From positions 496,001 to 560,000 of the forward strand of contig NZ_CP146092.1 in the NCBI RefSeq assembly GCF_037023145.1: 64,000 nucleotides of DNA, in the 5' to 3' direction. The notes beneath the pieces are model-generated. The model searched no databases. It saw nothing but the letters and a program-made list of their open reading frames with translations, and had not been told where the DNA came from. This stretch comes from Ralstonia sp. RRA. GTDB taxonomy: Bacteria; Pseudomonadota; Gammaproteobacteria; Burkholderiales; Burkholderiaceae. Each line of letters opens with the position of its first letter. Positions within the stretch are counted from its first letter, which is position 1. This document shows positions 1 through 8,937 of the stretch, piece after piece. Position numbers and translations under genes: made by a program.

Positions 1-798
1 TGCCTCGCCACGCTGCATGCCGGCAAACACGGCATCGGGACAACGCTGCTGCAGCGCGCGCCGCAACGGTCCATCGCCCACCAGCACCAGCCGCGCGCTG
101 GGCACGCGTTGACGCACGGCATCGAATGCGTGGAGTGCCACGTCCAGGTTCTTCTCCACCGCCAGGCGACCAACCATGAGCATTACCGGTGCATCGTCGG
201 CAACGCCCCACTGTGCGCGCAACGTGTGGCTGCGATAGTGCGGCGCGAACTGACGCGCATCAACACCACGTGTGCTGACCGTCAGGCGCTCGAAGCCGAA
301 GTCCGCCAACTGCCGCTGCAACTCGCGCGTGGGGACGAAGGTGCGGTCCGTGCGGTTGTGAAAGGCGCGCAGATAGCCACGCACCAGCCCCTGCGCACCG
401 TCCCAGGCGTAGTGACGCCCGTACTCATCAAAACGCGTGCGGAAGTCAGACGTCACCGGCACCCGCAACTGCCGGGCAGCACGGACGGCCGACCAGCCGA
501 GCGGGCCTTCGGTGGCCACGTGCACAAGCTCAGGCCGATGCACTTGCCACGCCCGCAGCAAACGGCGGCGCGCGGGCAAGCCCATCCGCAAATCCGGATA
601 GAGCGGGATCGGCACACCGGGCACACGCAGCGTGTCACCTGCCCACGCAGGCTGGCCAGCATCGATGGCACGTTGGCGCGGGCGCACGAGCATCACGTCG
701 TGCCCACGCGCGTGCAGAAACGCCACCGTGCGCGCGGCGGTCAGCGACACGCCGTTCAACTCCGGCGGCCAGGTCTCGGTCACATAGGCAAGACGCAT
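1..798 (-). CDS. GT4-family glycosyltransferase, 3' end cut by window edge
   Basis: The frame is open from the ATG at 798 to the left edge (266 codons, no stop), so the C-terminus is missing. The product begins MRLAYVTETWPPELNGVS, the N-terminal Rossmann start of GT-B glycosyltransferases, and later has SDFRTRFDEYG and MLMVGRLAVEKNLD, the typical start of the second domain of GT4 enzymes. The closest described type is the GDP-mannose-dependent alpha-mannosyltransferase (MgtA-like) group, which mannosylates lipid acceptors at the inner membrane. Family is secure; donor and acceptor are inference. A small hydrophilic gene ends just upstream at 807 on the same strand. Confidence 0.85.
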   Translation of the reverse strand, partial: MRLAYVTETWPPELNGVSLTAARTVAFLHARGHDVMLVRPRQRAIDAGQPAWAGDTLRVPGVPIPLYPDLRMGLPARRRLLRAWQVHRPELVHVATEGPLGWSAVRAARQLRVPVTSDFRTRFDEYGRHYAWDGAQGLVRGYLRAFHNRTDRTFVPTRELQRQLADFGFERLTVSTRGVDARQFAPHYRSHTLRAQWGVADDAPVMLMVGRLAVEKNLDVALHAFDAVRQRVPSARLVLVGDGPLRRALQQRCPDAVFAGMQRGEA

Positions 799-806
799 GG
801 GGCCGC

Positions 807-1250
807 TCAACGCTGGTGCGCGTGACTGTGCGCGGGCTTACCCGCGTCACCGCGCTTGTCGGCCAGCTCATCGGCGCTGCGGTTGGCGACCTGGCGATCG
901 TGGTCTTCGCGATTGGCCGTGCAGCGCTCGCGCACGACGCGTTCAATGCCCGGTGTGTTGTGCAGATCGGTGTCGAGCTGTCCGCTCTCGATGTCGCGGG
1001 CCGCTTGCTCGATGTTGGCGCGTGGGCCGGAGTGTTGCTCGTCCAGCCGCTGATCGCGCTCATGCGGTAGGTGGCCTGATGTCCCCGGTCCCGCCCCGGA
1101 TCTCTCGTGATCGTGCTCTGGTTTGCCGAGCACGCGATCGACACGTTCGCTAACGTGCCCGGCATTGGGGGCGCGCGGCGGCGCGGTGTTTGCCGATGAT
1201 TCGTCGCGCTGGTGCGGGGCGCGCACGGTGGCGCGTGGGTGCGGGGTCAT
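807..1250 (-). CDS. hypothetical hydrophilic protein
   Basis: 147 residues, start chosen at the ATG at 1250 because a strong Shine-Dalgarno (AGGAGG) lies about 6 bases upstream; the longer open frame has no comparable signal. The product (MTPHPRATVRAPHQRDESS...) is very rich in Arg, His, Asp and Glu, with no signal peptide, membrane segment or recognisable domain, and looks largely disordered. It ends 9 bp before the glycosyltransferase start and is probably cotranscribed with it. Function unknown. The reading frame rests on the start signal and spacing; high GC produces many long shadow frames here. Confidence 0.55.
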   Translation of the reverse strand: MTPHPRATVRAPHQRDESSANTAPPRAPNAGHVSERVDRVLGKPEHDHERSGAGPGTSGHLPHERDQRLDEQHSGPRANIEQAARDIESGQLDTDLHNTPGIERVVRERCTANREDHDRQVANRSADELADKRGDAGKPAHSHAHQR

Positions 1251-1459
1251 GGCGCCCTCCTGCGGACGAAACCTGGATACCCTGCACACCGCAACCGGCG
1301 TGCCACACCAACGCTGGTGAGCATGACCCAGGCAAGACGCGCGCTGCATCCATGCCCCGCGGCGCACGGTGCCTGATACTGCCGGAGCAACCGATGCGCT
1401 GGTCGCGTAAGGGTTACATCTGCCGTGTAACGCTTGCGTTGCGCCGACGCGCCCGTCGC

Positions 1460-3844
1460 CTACAGCCGCGCCAGCGTGCGCAACGCGCGTACCAGATCGT
1501 GCGGTGATACCGGTTTGACCAGATGCTCGTGAAAACCACTCGCCAGCGCACGCACGCGGTCGTCCGGCTGCGCGAATGCGGTCAGGGCAATCGCCGCAAT
1601 CGGTGTGGCGCCGGCGGACACACGCTGGCGTTCCCACCAGCGGACCTTCTGCAGGATCACGTAGCCGTCTTCGTCCGGCAGCGCGATGTCGCACACCATG
1701 ACCTGCGGGCGCGCCAACGGCCCCCAGGCGTCGAGTTGGTGGATGGCTTCCTGGCCGGAACCGACGCTGCCCACATCGGCCCCAACCTGCGCCAGCAACG
1801 TCGCCAGCGCATCGCGTGCATCCTGCTGGTCATCGATGAGCAACACGCGCAAACCGGCCAGTGAGGGCAGCGGCCCGCCTTGCGCAGGGTCTTCCGCAAG
1901 CGGTGCAGTCATCTCTGCGCCGGCGTGCAACGGCAGGTAGACGGTGAAGGTCGCACCGCGATGTTCGCCGTCGCTGTGCGCATGCAGGCGGCCGCCATGC
2001 AGCTCGGTCAACCGCTTGACGAGTGCCAACCCGAGCCCCAGGCCGCCGGTGTGCCGCGTGTGCGAGTCGTCTGCCTGACGAAACGGATCGAACAGATACG
2101 GCACAAAGGCCGGCGCGATACCACGGCCGTTGTCGCGCACCACGATGCGCGCCACCTCGCCCACTAGGTCGGTCGACAGCCAAACGTCGCCGCCCTCCGG
2201 GGTGAACTTGATGGCGTTGGTCAGCAGGTTCCAGACGATCTGCTGGATGCGATCCGCATCGCCATCAATCTCGTGCGCCTCCAGCGCGGAGGAGGTATGC
2301 AGGGTGATGCGACGGTCGGCAGCCAATGCGCGCACGCTATTGAGCGCGCTCTCCAGAGCGGTACGCAGCGTGAAGGGTTCCCGCGTCAGGCGCAGCTTGC
2401 CGCTCATCACACGCGTGGCGTCCAGCAGGTCTTCGATCAACCGTACCTGCTGCTCCACACCGGCCTTGATGCCGGCCAGCGCGCGTTGCATCAATGGCGC
2501 GCCACCTGAGATCTGGTTTTCAAGCACGTAGGCCCAGTTCTGAATGCCGTTGAGCGGCGAGCGCAGCTCGTGCGACACCACCGCCAGAAACTGATCGCGC
2601 GCCAGCGCAGCGGCTTCTGCCTGGGCACGTGCAGCCTGCTCACGCAGCAGCAACGCATTGCGTTCGCGCTCGGCCTCCGTACGCTCGGTCACGTCATAGA
2701 CGATCAGCAGCGCCGCCTCCATCTCGCCAAAGCGATCGGCCTCTGGAATCACGCGCGCGTTGTAGTACGCAATGCGTTTGCGCTCGGTGTTGGCGTCCAG
2801 GTGCAGCGTCAAGGTCTGCTCGGTGCCGGTCTCAAATGCCTGCCGCGTTGCCTTGTCCAGCGGACCGGTCACACTCGCCGGCAATGGCGATTCCACCAGC
2901 ATCTGACCAATCACGTCGGCGGGTGTCACGCCAAAGGCGTCGGTCACGGCGCGGTTTACGTAGACACAACGCAGCTCACGATCGAGCCGCGCAATCACGT
3001 CGGGGGCGTTCTCGACCAGCGTGACGAACTCGCGCTCGTGGCGAAAGCGCTCACGCTCGACTTCCTTGCGCTCGGTGATGTCATCCACCACGCACACAAG
3101 CGCCAGCACGCTGCCATCCGGCCCGTATTGCGGCGTGTAAGCGGCATGCACGAAGCGGCGCCCGATGTCGCGCGGGTACTCCAGCTCCATCTCGAAATCA
3201 ACACGGCGGCCGGCAAAACCTTCGGCCAAGTGGGTGAGCACACGCGAGTAGGCCACGTCCCCCATCAGTTCACGCAGATGGCGCCCCAGCACGTCGTCCA
3301 CCGGCAGCCCAAAGCGCTGCGCGTACGCACGGTTGGCAAACCGTACGCAATGCGCAGTGTCGATCTGCACCAGCGGAAACGGCACACTCTCGGTCAGCCA
3401 TTGCAACTGGAATTCGGATTCAGCAAGCGCGGCCAGCGCCTGCTGACGCTGCGTCACGTCTTCGAGCAGACCCACGGCGTGGGCCGGTACGCCGTGGGTA
3501 CGCGGCATCAGGTAGCCACGCTCGCGCACACGGCGCTCAAGTTGATCAGCACCGATCCAGCGATACTCAAGCGTGAAGCCATGCCCATGTGCCAAACCAC
3601 TCCAGGCGGTGCGCAGCGCAGCGTGATCATCCGGATGGACGTACGCCAGCCAGTGCTCGCGGGCGCCACAGAGGGTGTCGGGCTGCACGCCCCAGCTCTG
3701 GGCGGCGGCGCTCACGTGCAGTCGTGTTCCCGTCGCCGGATCATCCGCCCAGAACACATCGAGATATCGACCGCCGACAGGCATGGGCGCCGCGGGCTGC
3801 GTGCCGTGCGGTGTAGCCGACAGGTTGCCTGCTGGTTCGCTCAT
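1460..3844 (-). CDS. hybrid sensor histidine kinase with three PAS domains and a receiver
   Basis: About 794 residues from ATG 3844 (MSEPAGNLSATP); an in-frame ATG at 3889 would add 15 residues but sits directly against its AAGGAG. Order: three PAS/PAC modules (about 25-135, 140-265, 275-395), HisKA with H-box VVSHELRSPLNG, HATPase with N-box NLLTNAIKFTPEGG and G-boxes DNGRGIAP and GGLGLGLALVKRL, then a C-terminal receiver with acidic pair LLIDDQ, phospho-acceptor VCDIALPDEDG, ALTAF and HLVKPVS. No membrane segments, so a cytoplasmic sensor; the signal is unknown. No separate response regulator is adjacent, and output probably passes through the fused receiver to an unlinked partner. Confidence 0.9.
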   Translation of the reverse strand: MSEPAGNLSATPHGTQPAAPMPVGGRYLDVFWADDPATGTRLHVSAAAQSWGVQPDTLCGAREHWLAYVHPDDHAALRTAWSGLAHGHGFTLEYRWIGADQLERRVRERGYLMPRTHGVPAHAVGLLEDVTQRQQALAALAESEFQLQWLTESVPFPLVQIDTAHCVRFANRAYAQRFGLPVDDVLGRHLRELMGDVAYSRVLTHLAEGFAGRRVDFEMELEYPRDIGRRFVHAAYTPQYGPDGSVLALVCVVDDITERKEVERERFRHEREFVTLVENAPDVIARLDRELRCVYVNRAVTDAFGVTPADVIGQMLVESPLPASVTGPLDKATRQAFETGTEQTLTLHLDANTERKRIAYYNARVIPEADRFGEMEAALLIVYDVTERTEAERERNALLLREQAARAQAEAAALARDQFLAVVSHELRSPLNGIQNWAYVLENQISGGAPLMQRALAGIKAGVEQQVRLIEDLLDATRVMSGKLRLTREPFTLRTALESALNSVRALAADRRITLHTSSALEAHEIDGDADRIQQIVWNLLTNAIKFTPEGGDVWLSTDLVGEVARIVVRDNGRGIAPAFVPYLFDPFRQADDSHTRHTGGLGLGLALVKRLTELHGGRLHAHSDGEHRGATFTVYLPLHAGAEMTAPLAEDPAQGGPLPSLAGLRVLLIDDQQDARDALATLLAQVGADVGSVGSGQEAIHQLDAWGPLARPQVMVCDIALPDEDGYVILQKVRWWERQRVSAGATPIAAIALTAFAQPDDRVRALASGFHEHLVKPVSPHDLVRALRTLARL

Positions 3845-3937
3845 CCCATCCCCTGGCCAGCCGGACATGTGCCGGCACGTGAACTTCATCTCCTTAACTA
3901 GCAGTTTTTGTTCCCGGGCCGGTGCACGTGAACGCGC

Positions 3938-4723
3938 TTACTTCGACGGCAGTTCGGAGGCTGTCTGCGAAGCGCCGTTGGCCTGTGCCACCAGCACCCG
4001 AATGGCGTTCGGCGTGACCGCGCCCACACCGCCGGCAGGCAGTGTGGTGATCAGCCAGTCGGCGTTGTTGGCCAGGCTGAATGGTTGCGAAGCAAAGATG
4101 ACGTTCTTTGTACCTGCCGTCGTCACGCTCACCTGGTACGTACCGCCATCCAGATAGATCGAGTCCTGCGTGCTGACCGGCGATGCGGCCCCATATGCCG
4201 CGCCGCTCATGGTGGGCGAAAGGGTGGTGATATCAGCATTTGGCGCGGTCACATACACGTCAACGTTGTTCGCGTTGTATGACGCGTTGAAGGTACGCAC
4301 GCGTGCCTTGTCTGAGAGAATCGACTTGTTGTACGGATCATCGATGATGGACAGGCTGGTCGCGGTGCCAGTGGCCGCGACGATTGCCAGTGCGGTATAG
4401 CGATGTCCGTTGGCTGGGGAAAGACTCGCCGTAGCCAGCGGCGCCGAGGTACCGGCGCTCGCCACGGTCGCAACGGTCGGCACCGAATCGATCCCGAAAT
4501 AGCTGCTGACGCTCTTGAAGCCAACGTTGGCAATCTTGACGGTGCCGTTCACGCCAAAGTCGACGTTCTGGATGAACGGATTGGCATGCACCGTGCGGTA
4601 CTGCGGCGCGCTGGTGCCAATGATCTGGCCGATATCGTCATCGCCACCACCGCACGCCGCCAGCACGCCCAGTGAGCCCAATGCAAGCACGGCGGCAATC
4701 TTCCTGATCTGGTTCTTCTTCAT
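3938..4723 (-). CDS. DUF4397 domain lipoprotein
   Basis: Starts at ATG 4723 (MKKNQIRKIAAVL...), with GAGG 6 bases upstream; a TTG at 4729 is also in frame. A lipoprotein signal is clear: positively charged start, hydrophobic stretch and lipobox VLAAC followed by GGGDDD, the Asp-rich tether common in surface or periplasmic lipoproteins. The mature part has the repeated Ig-like pattern of DUF4397 (QYRTVHANPFIQNVDFGVNG, YTALAIVAATG, VRTFNASYNANNVDVYVTAP, YQVSVTTAGTKNVIFASQPF). About 261 residues, usual for the family. Anchored in the envelope; the molecular role of the family is not established. Confidence 0.85.
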   Translation of the reverse strand: MKKNQIRKIAAVLALGSLGVLAACGGGDDDIGQIIGTSAPQYRTVHANPFIQNVDFGVNGTVKIANVGFKSVSSYFGIDSVPTVATVASAGTSAPLATASLSPANGHRYTALAIVAATGTATSLSIIDDPYNKSILSDKARVRTFNASYNANNVDVYVTAPNADITTLSPTMSGAAYGAASPVSTQDSIYLDGGTYQVSVTTAGTKNVIFASQPFSLANNADWLITTLPAGGVGAVTPNAIRVLVAQANGASQTASELPSK

Positions 4724-4934
4724 CTTCAACCTCAGAGGAGAATGGTTCGAAGCGGGTGATCACCTTGCCGCGCACCCGCGTGTGTAGTTGTCCAATGCGA
4801 CGCTCCCATACCGAGCACGGTGCGTGCCTGCGCCGGTTGAATCCGCACTCCAGTGACGCGCTTGCCGCTGTGTCCCTACGCGGCTCGCTATACTTGCGCG
4901 ATCCACCTCACCCTCGTGCACGACGCGTTCCAGC

Positions 4935-6206
4935 ATGTCCGAACCGCGCCCGGCAGACGCCGCGCCTCCTCCCGAGAAAGCCGCCTCCCAGGCGGATCTG
5001 CAAGCGTTCGCGCAAGATCGCAAACGTGTGCAGGCGTGGCTTGACGCACGGGCAACGGGCGCGCGCGCGGTGGGGGCGTCAACGCTGTCGCAGTACCGTG
5101 TGGAAGCGGAGCGCGTGTGCTGGTATGCGCGCACGTTTGGCAAGCCGATCGTCAATTGGCTGCGCGACGACGCCGTCGCCTATCTGCGCTTTTTGCAAGA
5201 ACCACCTGCCTGGGCCATCAGCGCGCGTGGCATCGAACGTGACGATGCCAACTGGACACCACTGCGCGGCGCGCTCTCGGCACGCTCCACTCGCCAGAGC
5301 AGTGTGATCACCGCCAACCTGTGCGGCTGGCTGCAACGCACCGGCTATCTGCGCACGAACCCGTTTCTCGATGACAACGCGATCGTCATCACCGTACCGG
5401 AGCCGAGCACGACATCCGCCGCACCATCGGTACCGCAGTCGGCCGTCGAGTCCGAAGCCTCGCTGAGCGCCGCCGACACGACACTGCTGGTGGATGCGGT
5501 GCGCGCACGCGTGGCGTTGGGCCGTGAAGCCCGCCTGCGCCAGGCACGCGATCGCTTCCTCGCCGAGCTGCTCGCACATGCGGGCCTGCGTGTGTCGGAA
5601 CTCGTGAGCGCGCGCATGGGCGATGTCGCGCTGCATGCCGTCTCCACGGCGCAAGCGTCAACCGATGACGCGCTGCCGGCATCCGTCTGGTTGCTGGCGG
5701 TCGGCAGCGGACGTACACAGCGGTGGCTACCGTGCGATGCGTTGATGGTCGCGCTGCGCGAGTACCGCACCGCGTTCGGTCTGTCGCCGCTGCCGTTGCC
5801 CGACGAAGCCACGCCGCTGCTGCTCTCGATCCGTAAACGCTCCCCGCGCCGTGCCGACGGCAGCATCATCGATTCCCCCGCCTTGCGCCGCGATTTCGGC
5901 GAGCGCAAGGGCATTGCCTCACGCTCGCAACTGCTACAGATCGTGAAAGCCATGCTGGTCGAAGCTGCGGACTACGCACGCACCCTCGGCCAGAGCGATG
6001 CGGCGGCACGCCTGGCGCATGCCTCGCTGCGCGGTGTTCGTGGCGCACACCTACGCGAGCGGCTTGCCTCTGGTGAGGCGGCGGCCGACGTGGCCCATGC
6101 TCTCGGCCTGGCAGCGCTGCCCACTGCCGCCGCACGAGCACGTGAAGCCAATCTGACCGCCAGCATTGCCGAGGCGGCACGCAAACTGGCCACACCGTCG
6201 GCCTGA
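4935..6206 (+). CDS. tyrosine recombinase/phage-integrase family protein, apparently lacking the nucleophile
   Basis: 423 residues with a SAM-like N-terminal core-binding region (STLSQYRVEAERVCWYARTFGKPIVNWLRDDAVAYL) and a catalytic-like domain from about residue 180. The box I arginine is present in LAHAGLRVSELVSARMGDV. Box II is altered to HASLRGVRGAHLRERL, with one extra residue between His and Arg; the later LGH is LGL, and no tyrosine is present where the IYTH nucleophile belongs (ALPTAAARAREANL). It therefore looks DNA-binding but catalytically dead. It sits at the left border of the origin region and ends 18 bp before the first iteron. Fold call is good; inactivity is inferred from motif reading. 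Confidence 0.75.
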   Translation: MSEPRPADAAPPPEKAASQADLQAFAQDRKRVQAWLDARATGARAVGASTLSQYRVEAERVCWYARTFGKPIVNWLRDDAVAYLRFLQEPPAWAISARGIERDDANWTPLRGALSARSTRQSSVITANLCGWLQRTGYLRTNPFLDDNAIVITVPEPSTTSAAPSVPQSAVESEASLSAADTTLLVDAVRARVALGREARLRQARDRFLAELLAHAGLRVSELVSARMGDVALHAVSTAQASTDDALPASVWLLAVGSGRTQRWLPCDALMVALREYRTAFGLSPLPLPDEATPLLLSIRKRSPRRADGSIIDSPALRRDFGERKGIASRSQLLQIVKAMLVEAADYARTLGQSDAAARLAHASLRGVRGAHLRERLASGEAAADVAHALGLAALPTAAARAREANLTASIAEAARKLATPSA

Positions 6207-6223
6207 CATTCCTCCACATATCA

Positions 6224-6418
6224 CGCAGAAACGGGTACGCACTGCGTGCGTTTACCGTGTCCACTCGAATCGTTGAGACCGATTGTTGGCGCGATTTTCG
6301 CAACAGTTGTCGCTCACATCGTCCGCAGAATTGGGTACGCTCTGCTGCGTAATCGCCGACATCGTTACGCAGAAACGGGTACGCCAGCGCTCAAAGTTGC
6401 ACGCAGAAATGGGTACGC
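6224..6418 (+). repeat. iteron cluster A, four forward copies
   Basis: Four 17-bp copies of CGCAGAAACGGGTACGC, all in + orientation, at 6224-6240, 6324-6340 (AATTGGG variant), 6368-6384 and 6402-6418 (AATGGG variant). Start-to-start intervals are 100, 44 and 34 bp. They fill the intergenic space between the recombinase gene and the terminator of the purine permease gene and are the leftmost copies in the window. Confidence 0.9.
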
Positions 6419-6433
6419 TTTTGGCACACGGGC

Positions 6434-6463
6434 ATAAAAAACGCGGACCCGAAGGTCCGCGTT
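6434..6463 (-). terminator. rho-independent terminator of the purine permease gene
   Basis: Perfect 10-bp stem (6440-6449 with 6454-6463, AACGCGGACC) and a 4-base loop, followed in the minus direction by a run of five to six T. It lies 31 bp after the permease stop codon. Confidence 0.85.
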
Positions 6464-6493
6464 GTCTGATTGCCGGTCGGCAGCACAGCGTGT

Positions 6494-7798
6494 TCAGTGT
6501 CCGCCCGAGAGATAGAAGAACCGGAACAGAAACACTGCCGAGATGATCCACACGATGATCGGCACCTCGCGCATGCGGCCCGTGAACAGCTTCAGACCCG
6601 AGTACGTGATGAAGCCAAACGCGACGCCGTTGGCGATCGAGTAGGTGAACGGCATCATGAGTGCGGTCAGCACCGCCGGCACGGCTTCGGTCGTATCTTC
6701 CCAGTTCAGGTCGACCAGCTCGCGCAACATCAGGCACGACACGTACAGCAATGCGGGCGCCGTCGCATAGGCCGGCACCACACCAGCCAGCGGCGAGAAG
6801 AACAGGCACAACAGGAAGAGCACGGCCACCGTCAGCGCGGTCAGGCCCGTGCGGCCGCCGGCCTGCACGCCCGATGCACTCTCGATATACGCGGTGGTGG
6901 ACGACGTGCCCAGCAGTGAACCGGCCATGATGGCGGTGCTGTCGGCCAGCAGCGCCTTGTTCAGGCGGTCCATCTTGCCCTCCTTGAGCAGGCCTGCGCG
7001 GTTGGCCACGCCCATCAGCGTACCGGTCGCGTCAAACAGCTCCACCAGGAAGAACACCAGCACCACGTTCAGGATGCCCACCGACAGCGCGCCCATGATG
7101 TCGAGCTGCAGGAACGTCGGCGCCAGCGACGGCGGCATCGACACCACGCCGTGGAACGTGTTGCCGGCAAAGAAGAAGCTGGCCACCGTCACGGCCAGGA
7201 TGCCGATCAGGATGGCCCCCTTCACGCGCAGGTGATCCAGCGCCACGATCAGGAAGAAGCCGATCACCGCCAGGATGACCGAGGGCTGATGCACATCGCC
7301 CAGCGTCACCAGCGTCGCCGGATGACCGACGATCAGCCCCGCGCCACGCAGCGACACAATGCCCAGGAACAGCCCGATACCCGCCGTGATCGCCACGCGG
7401 ATCGAATGCGGAATCCCGCTGACGATCATCTTGCGGATGCCAAACAAGCTCACCAGCAAGAACAGGCAGCCCGAGATGAACACCGCACCGAGCGCCGCCT
7501 GCCACGCAAAGCCCATGCCCTTGACCACGGCGTACGCAAAGTACGCGTTCAGCCCCATGCCCGGCGCCATCGCGATCGGGTAGTTGGCGTACATCCCCAT
7601 GATGATCGTGCCGATCGCCGCAGCAATACACGTGGCAACGAACACGGCATCGTGCGGCATGCCCGCGTCAGCCAGGATGTTCGGGTTGACGAAGATGATG
7701 TACGCCATCGTGAGGAACGTCGTCAGGCCGGCAAGCAATTCCGTGCGGACATCGGTCTGGTGTTCCTCGAGCTTGAAGGTGCGCGCGAGCCAAGTCAT
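6494..7798 (-). CDS. NCS2-family purine (guanine/hypoxanthine/adenine) permease
   Basis: 434 residues from ATG 7798, preceded by AGAGGAGA; a longer open frame upstream runs through the iteron field and is not coding. The product starts MTWLARTFKLEEHQTDVRTE and has about 12-14 membrane segments. The N-terminal TELLAGLTTFLTMAYIIFVNPNIL and the ATCIAAAIGTIIMG/NYPIAMAPGMGLNAYFAY motifs are those of the AzgA-like branch of NCS2 transporters (GhxP, AdeP), proton symporters for purine bases in the inner membrane. Length matches the branch. Which purine is carried cannot be read. It lies between two iteron clusters and transcribes away from the origin. Confidence 0.9.
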   Translation of the reverse strand: MTWLARTFKLEEHQTDVRTELLAGLTTFLTMAYIIFVNPNILADAGMPHDAVFVATCIAAAIGTIIMGMYANYPIAMAPGMGLNAYFAYAVVKGMGFAWQAALGAVFISGCLFLLVSLFGIRKMIVSGIPHSIRVAITAGIGLFLGIVSLRGAGLIVGHPATLVTLGDVHQPSVILAVIGFFLIVALDHLRVKGAILIGILAVTVASFFFAGNTFHGVVSMPPSLAPTFLQLDIMGALSVGILNVVLVFFLVELFDATGTLMGVANRAGLLKEGKMDRLNKALLADSTAIMAGSLLGTSSTTAYIESASGVQAGGRTGLTALTVAVLFLLCLFFSPLAGVVPAYATAPALLYVSCLMLRELVDLNWEDTTEAVPAVLTALMMPFTYSIANGVAFGFITYSGLKLFTGRMREVPIIVWIISAVFLFRFFYLSGGH

Positions 7799-8076
7799 GC
7801 GGGTTGTCTCCTCTTGTTGTGAAGTGTCATCGCTGGCCAGCCCAGGGTAGAGCCGTGTCCCCCCGATGCACGCCCGCCACGGGGCGAGGCTACTCTGAAC
7901 AAGATTCCGGCACACCAAAGCGTGCCGATCGAAATACAGTGCATTCGGATGGAATGATGGAAAACGCGCCAGAGCAGTGCTAGCTGCCCGGCGCGGGATG
8001 CGCATCATGCCCGAAACATGGTCGGTCCGCACGCGCCTGTGCATCGGCCCGAATGCAGTCCGCCGCAGTGCACAGA

Positions 8077-8169
8077 CCGTACCCATTTCTGCGAAACGCT
8101 GATGCCATGAAGCCTGGTGGACAATTTGCGTACCCGTTTCTGCGCACACCCTCGCAGAAACGGGTACGG
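8077..8169. repeat. iteron cluster B with first head-to-head pair
   Basis: Copies at 8077-8093 (reverse), 8128-8144 (reverse) and 8153-8169 (forward). The last two form an inverted repeat with 16 matching bases per arm and an 8-bp gap (8145-8152). Confidence 0.9.
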
Positions 8170-8219
8170 GTCGCACAAAGGTGAACACCTCGTCTCGTCA
8201 AGATCGCGATGATGGCCAG

Positions 8220-8419
8220 GCGTACCCGTTTCTGCGGAAGTCCGGAAGGTGCGGCGTACCCGTTTCTGCGGGGTTGAGCGGGTTCCGATGCCAGCAGAGC
8301 GAACCCGTTTCTGCGTAACCCCGGGAGAACGGGCGTACCCATTTCTGCGAGCAGGCATCGATTCTGATGATGGAGAAGCGAACCTGTTTCTGCGTGCTTG
8401 TTCGCAGAAACAGGTTCGC
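8220..8419. repeat. iteron cluster C, five reverse copies and a perfect head-to-head pair
   Basis: Reverse copies start at 8220, 8254, 8299, 8333 and 8378, with intervals alternating 34, 45, 34, 45 bp. The last one (8378-8394) pairs with a forward copy at 8403-8419 as a perfect inverted repeat; the arms extend to 19 bp (8376-8394 and 8403-8421) around an 8-bp loop at 8395-8402. Confidence 0.92.
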
Positions 8420-8469
8420 TTGCCATGCAGACGCGCAAGGCAAGCCGTTGGCGGATAAGGGTTTTTACT

Positions 8470-8858
8470 CGCAGAAACAGGTACGGCCGCTCAGGCAAGC
8501 ACCTGCTCGGGAGGCTGGCATACAGACTGCACGCCTTGAGGTTTCAGCGATGAAAGTTGTGTCACCCGTTACCGACGACAGTTCCCGGGGACTTGGCATC
8601 CATGCAGCCGCCGATCAGCCCTTCGCAGAAACAGGTACGCATAGATTTGAGCGTGATGCTGAAGAGTAGGTACTTGCTTCTACATAGACTCAGTTAAAAC
8701 AAGGCTGCCTGAAAACGCATTGCGCAACGGCACGCAGAATTAGGTACGCCCACATGGAGACAGTTTGTCGATTGGGCCGCAGAAACGGGTACGCTTTGGG
8801 CCAGCGCAAGCGGTTTTGATCGAAAACGTGGTCATTTCACCCGCAGAAACGGGTACGC
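8470..8858 (+). repeat. iteron cluster D, five forward copies
   Basis: Forward copies at 8470-8486, 8624-8640, 8733-8749, 8778-8794 and 8842-8858. Intervals are 154, 109, 45 and 64 bp. Variation is concentrated in the middle (AACAGGT, ATTAGGT, AACGGGT); CGCAGAA is constant. Confidence 0.9.
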
Positions 8859-8902
8859 ATCCGAAGAAACGCCATGAATTTCGGTCGCCGCCGGCCGTTT
8901 TC

Positions 8903-8923
8903 TGTGGATAACACTGTGGACAA
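8903..8923 (+). promoter_or_regulatory. two DnaA boxes
   Basis: TGTGGATAA at 8903-8911 is the exact reverse complement of the consensus DnaA box TTATCCACA (shown here over nine bases), and TGTGGACAA at 8915-8923 differs by one base. They are 12 bp apart and end 14 bp before the tandem iterons. Confidence 0.8.
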
Positions 8924-8937
8924 CCTCATGTTGTCCC

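Noticed and set aside
109..825. Long open frame on the plus strand
   Set aside because: Shadow of the minus-strand GT4 glycosyltransferase, which has clear family motifs over the same bases.
1413..1431. GTTACA/TGTAAC dyad after the hybrid kinase gene
   Set aside because: No T run and no evident promoter; too little to call a terminator or operator.
2570..3901. 443-codon open frame opposite the hybrid kinase
   Set aside because: Antisense shadow in GC-rich coding DNA; the minus strand has full PAS, kinase and receiver motifs.
7980..8669. Several open frames with repeated RRNGYA, QKRVR or AETGT peptides in the origin region
   Set aside because: These are translations of the iteron repeats in different frames, without ribosome sites or family resemblance.
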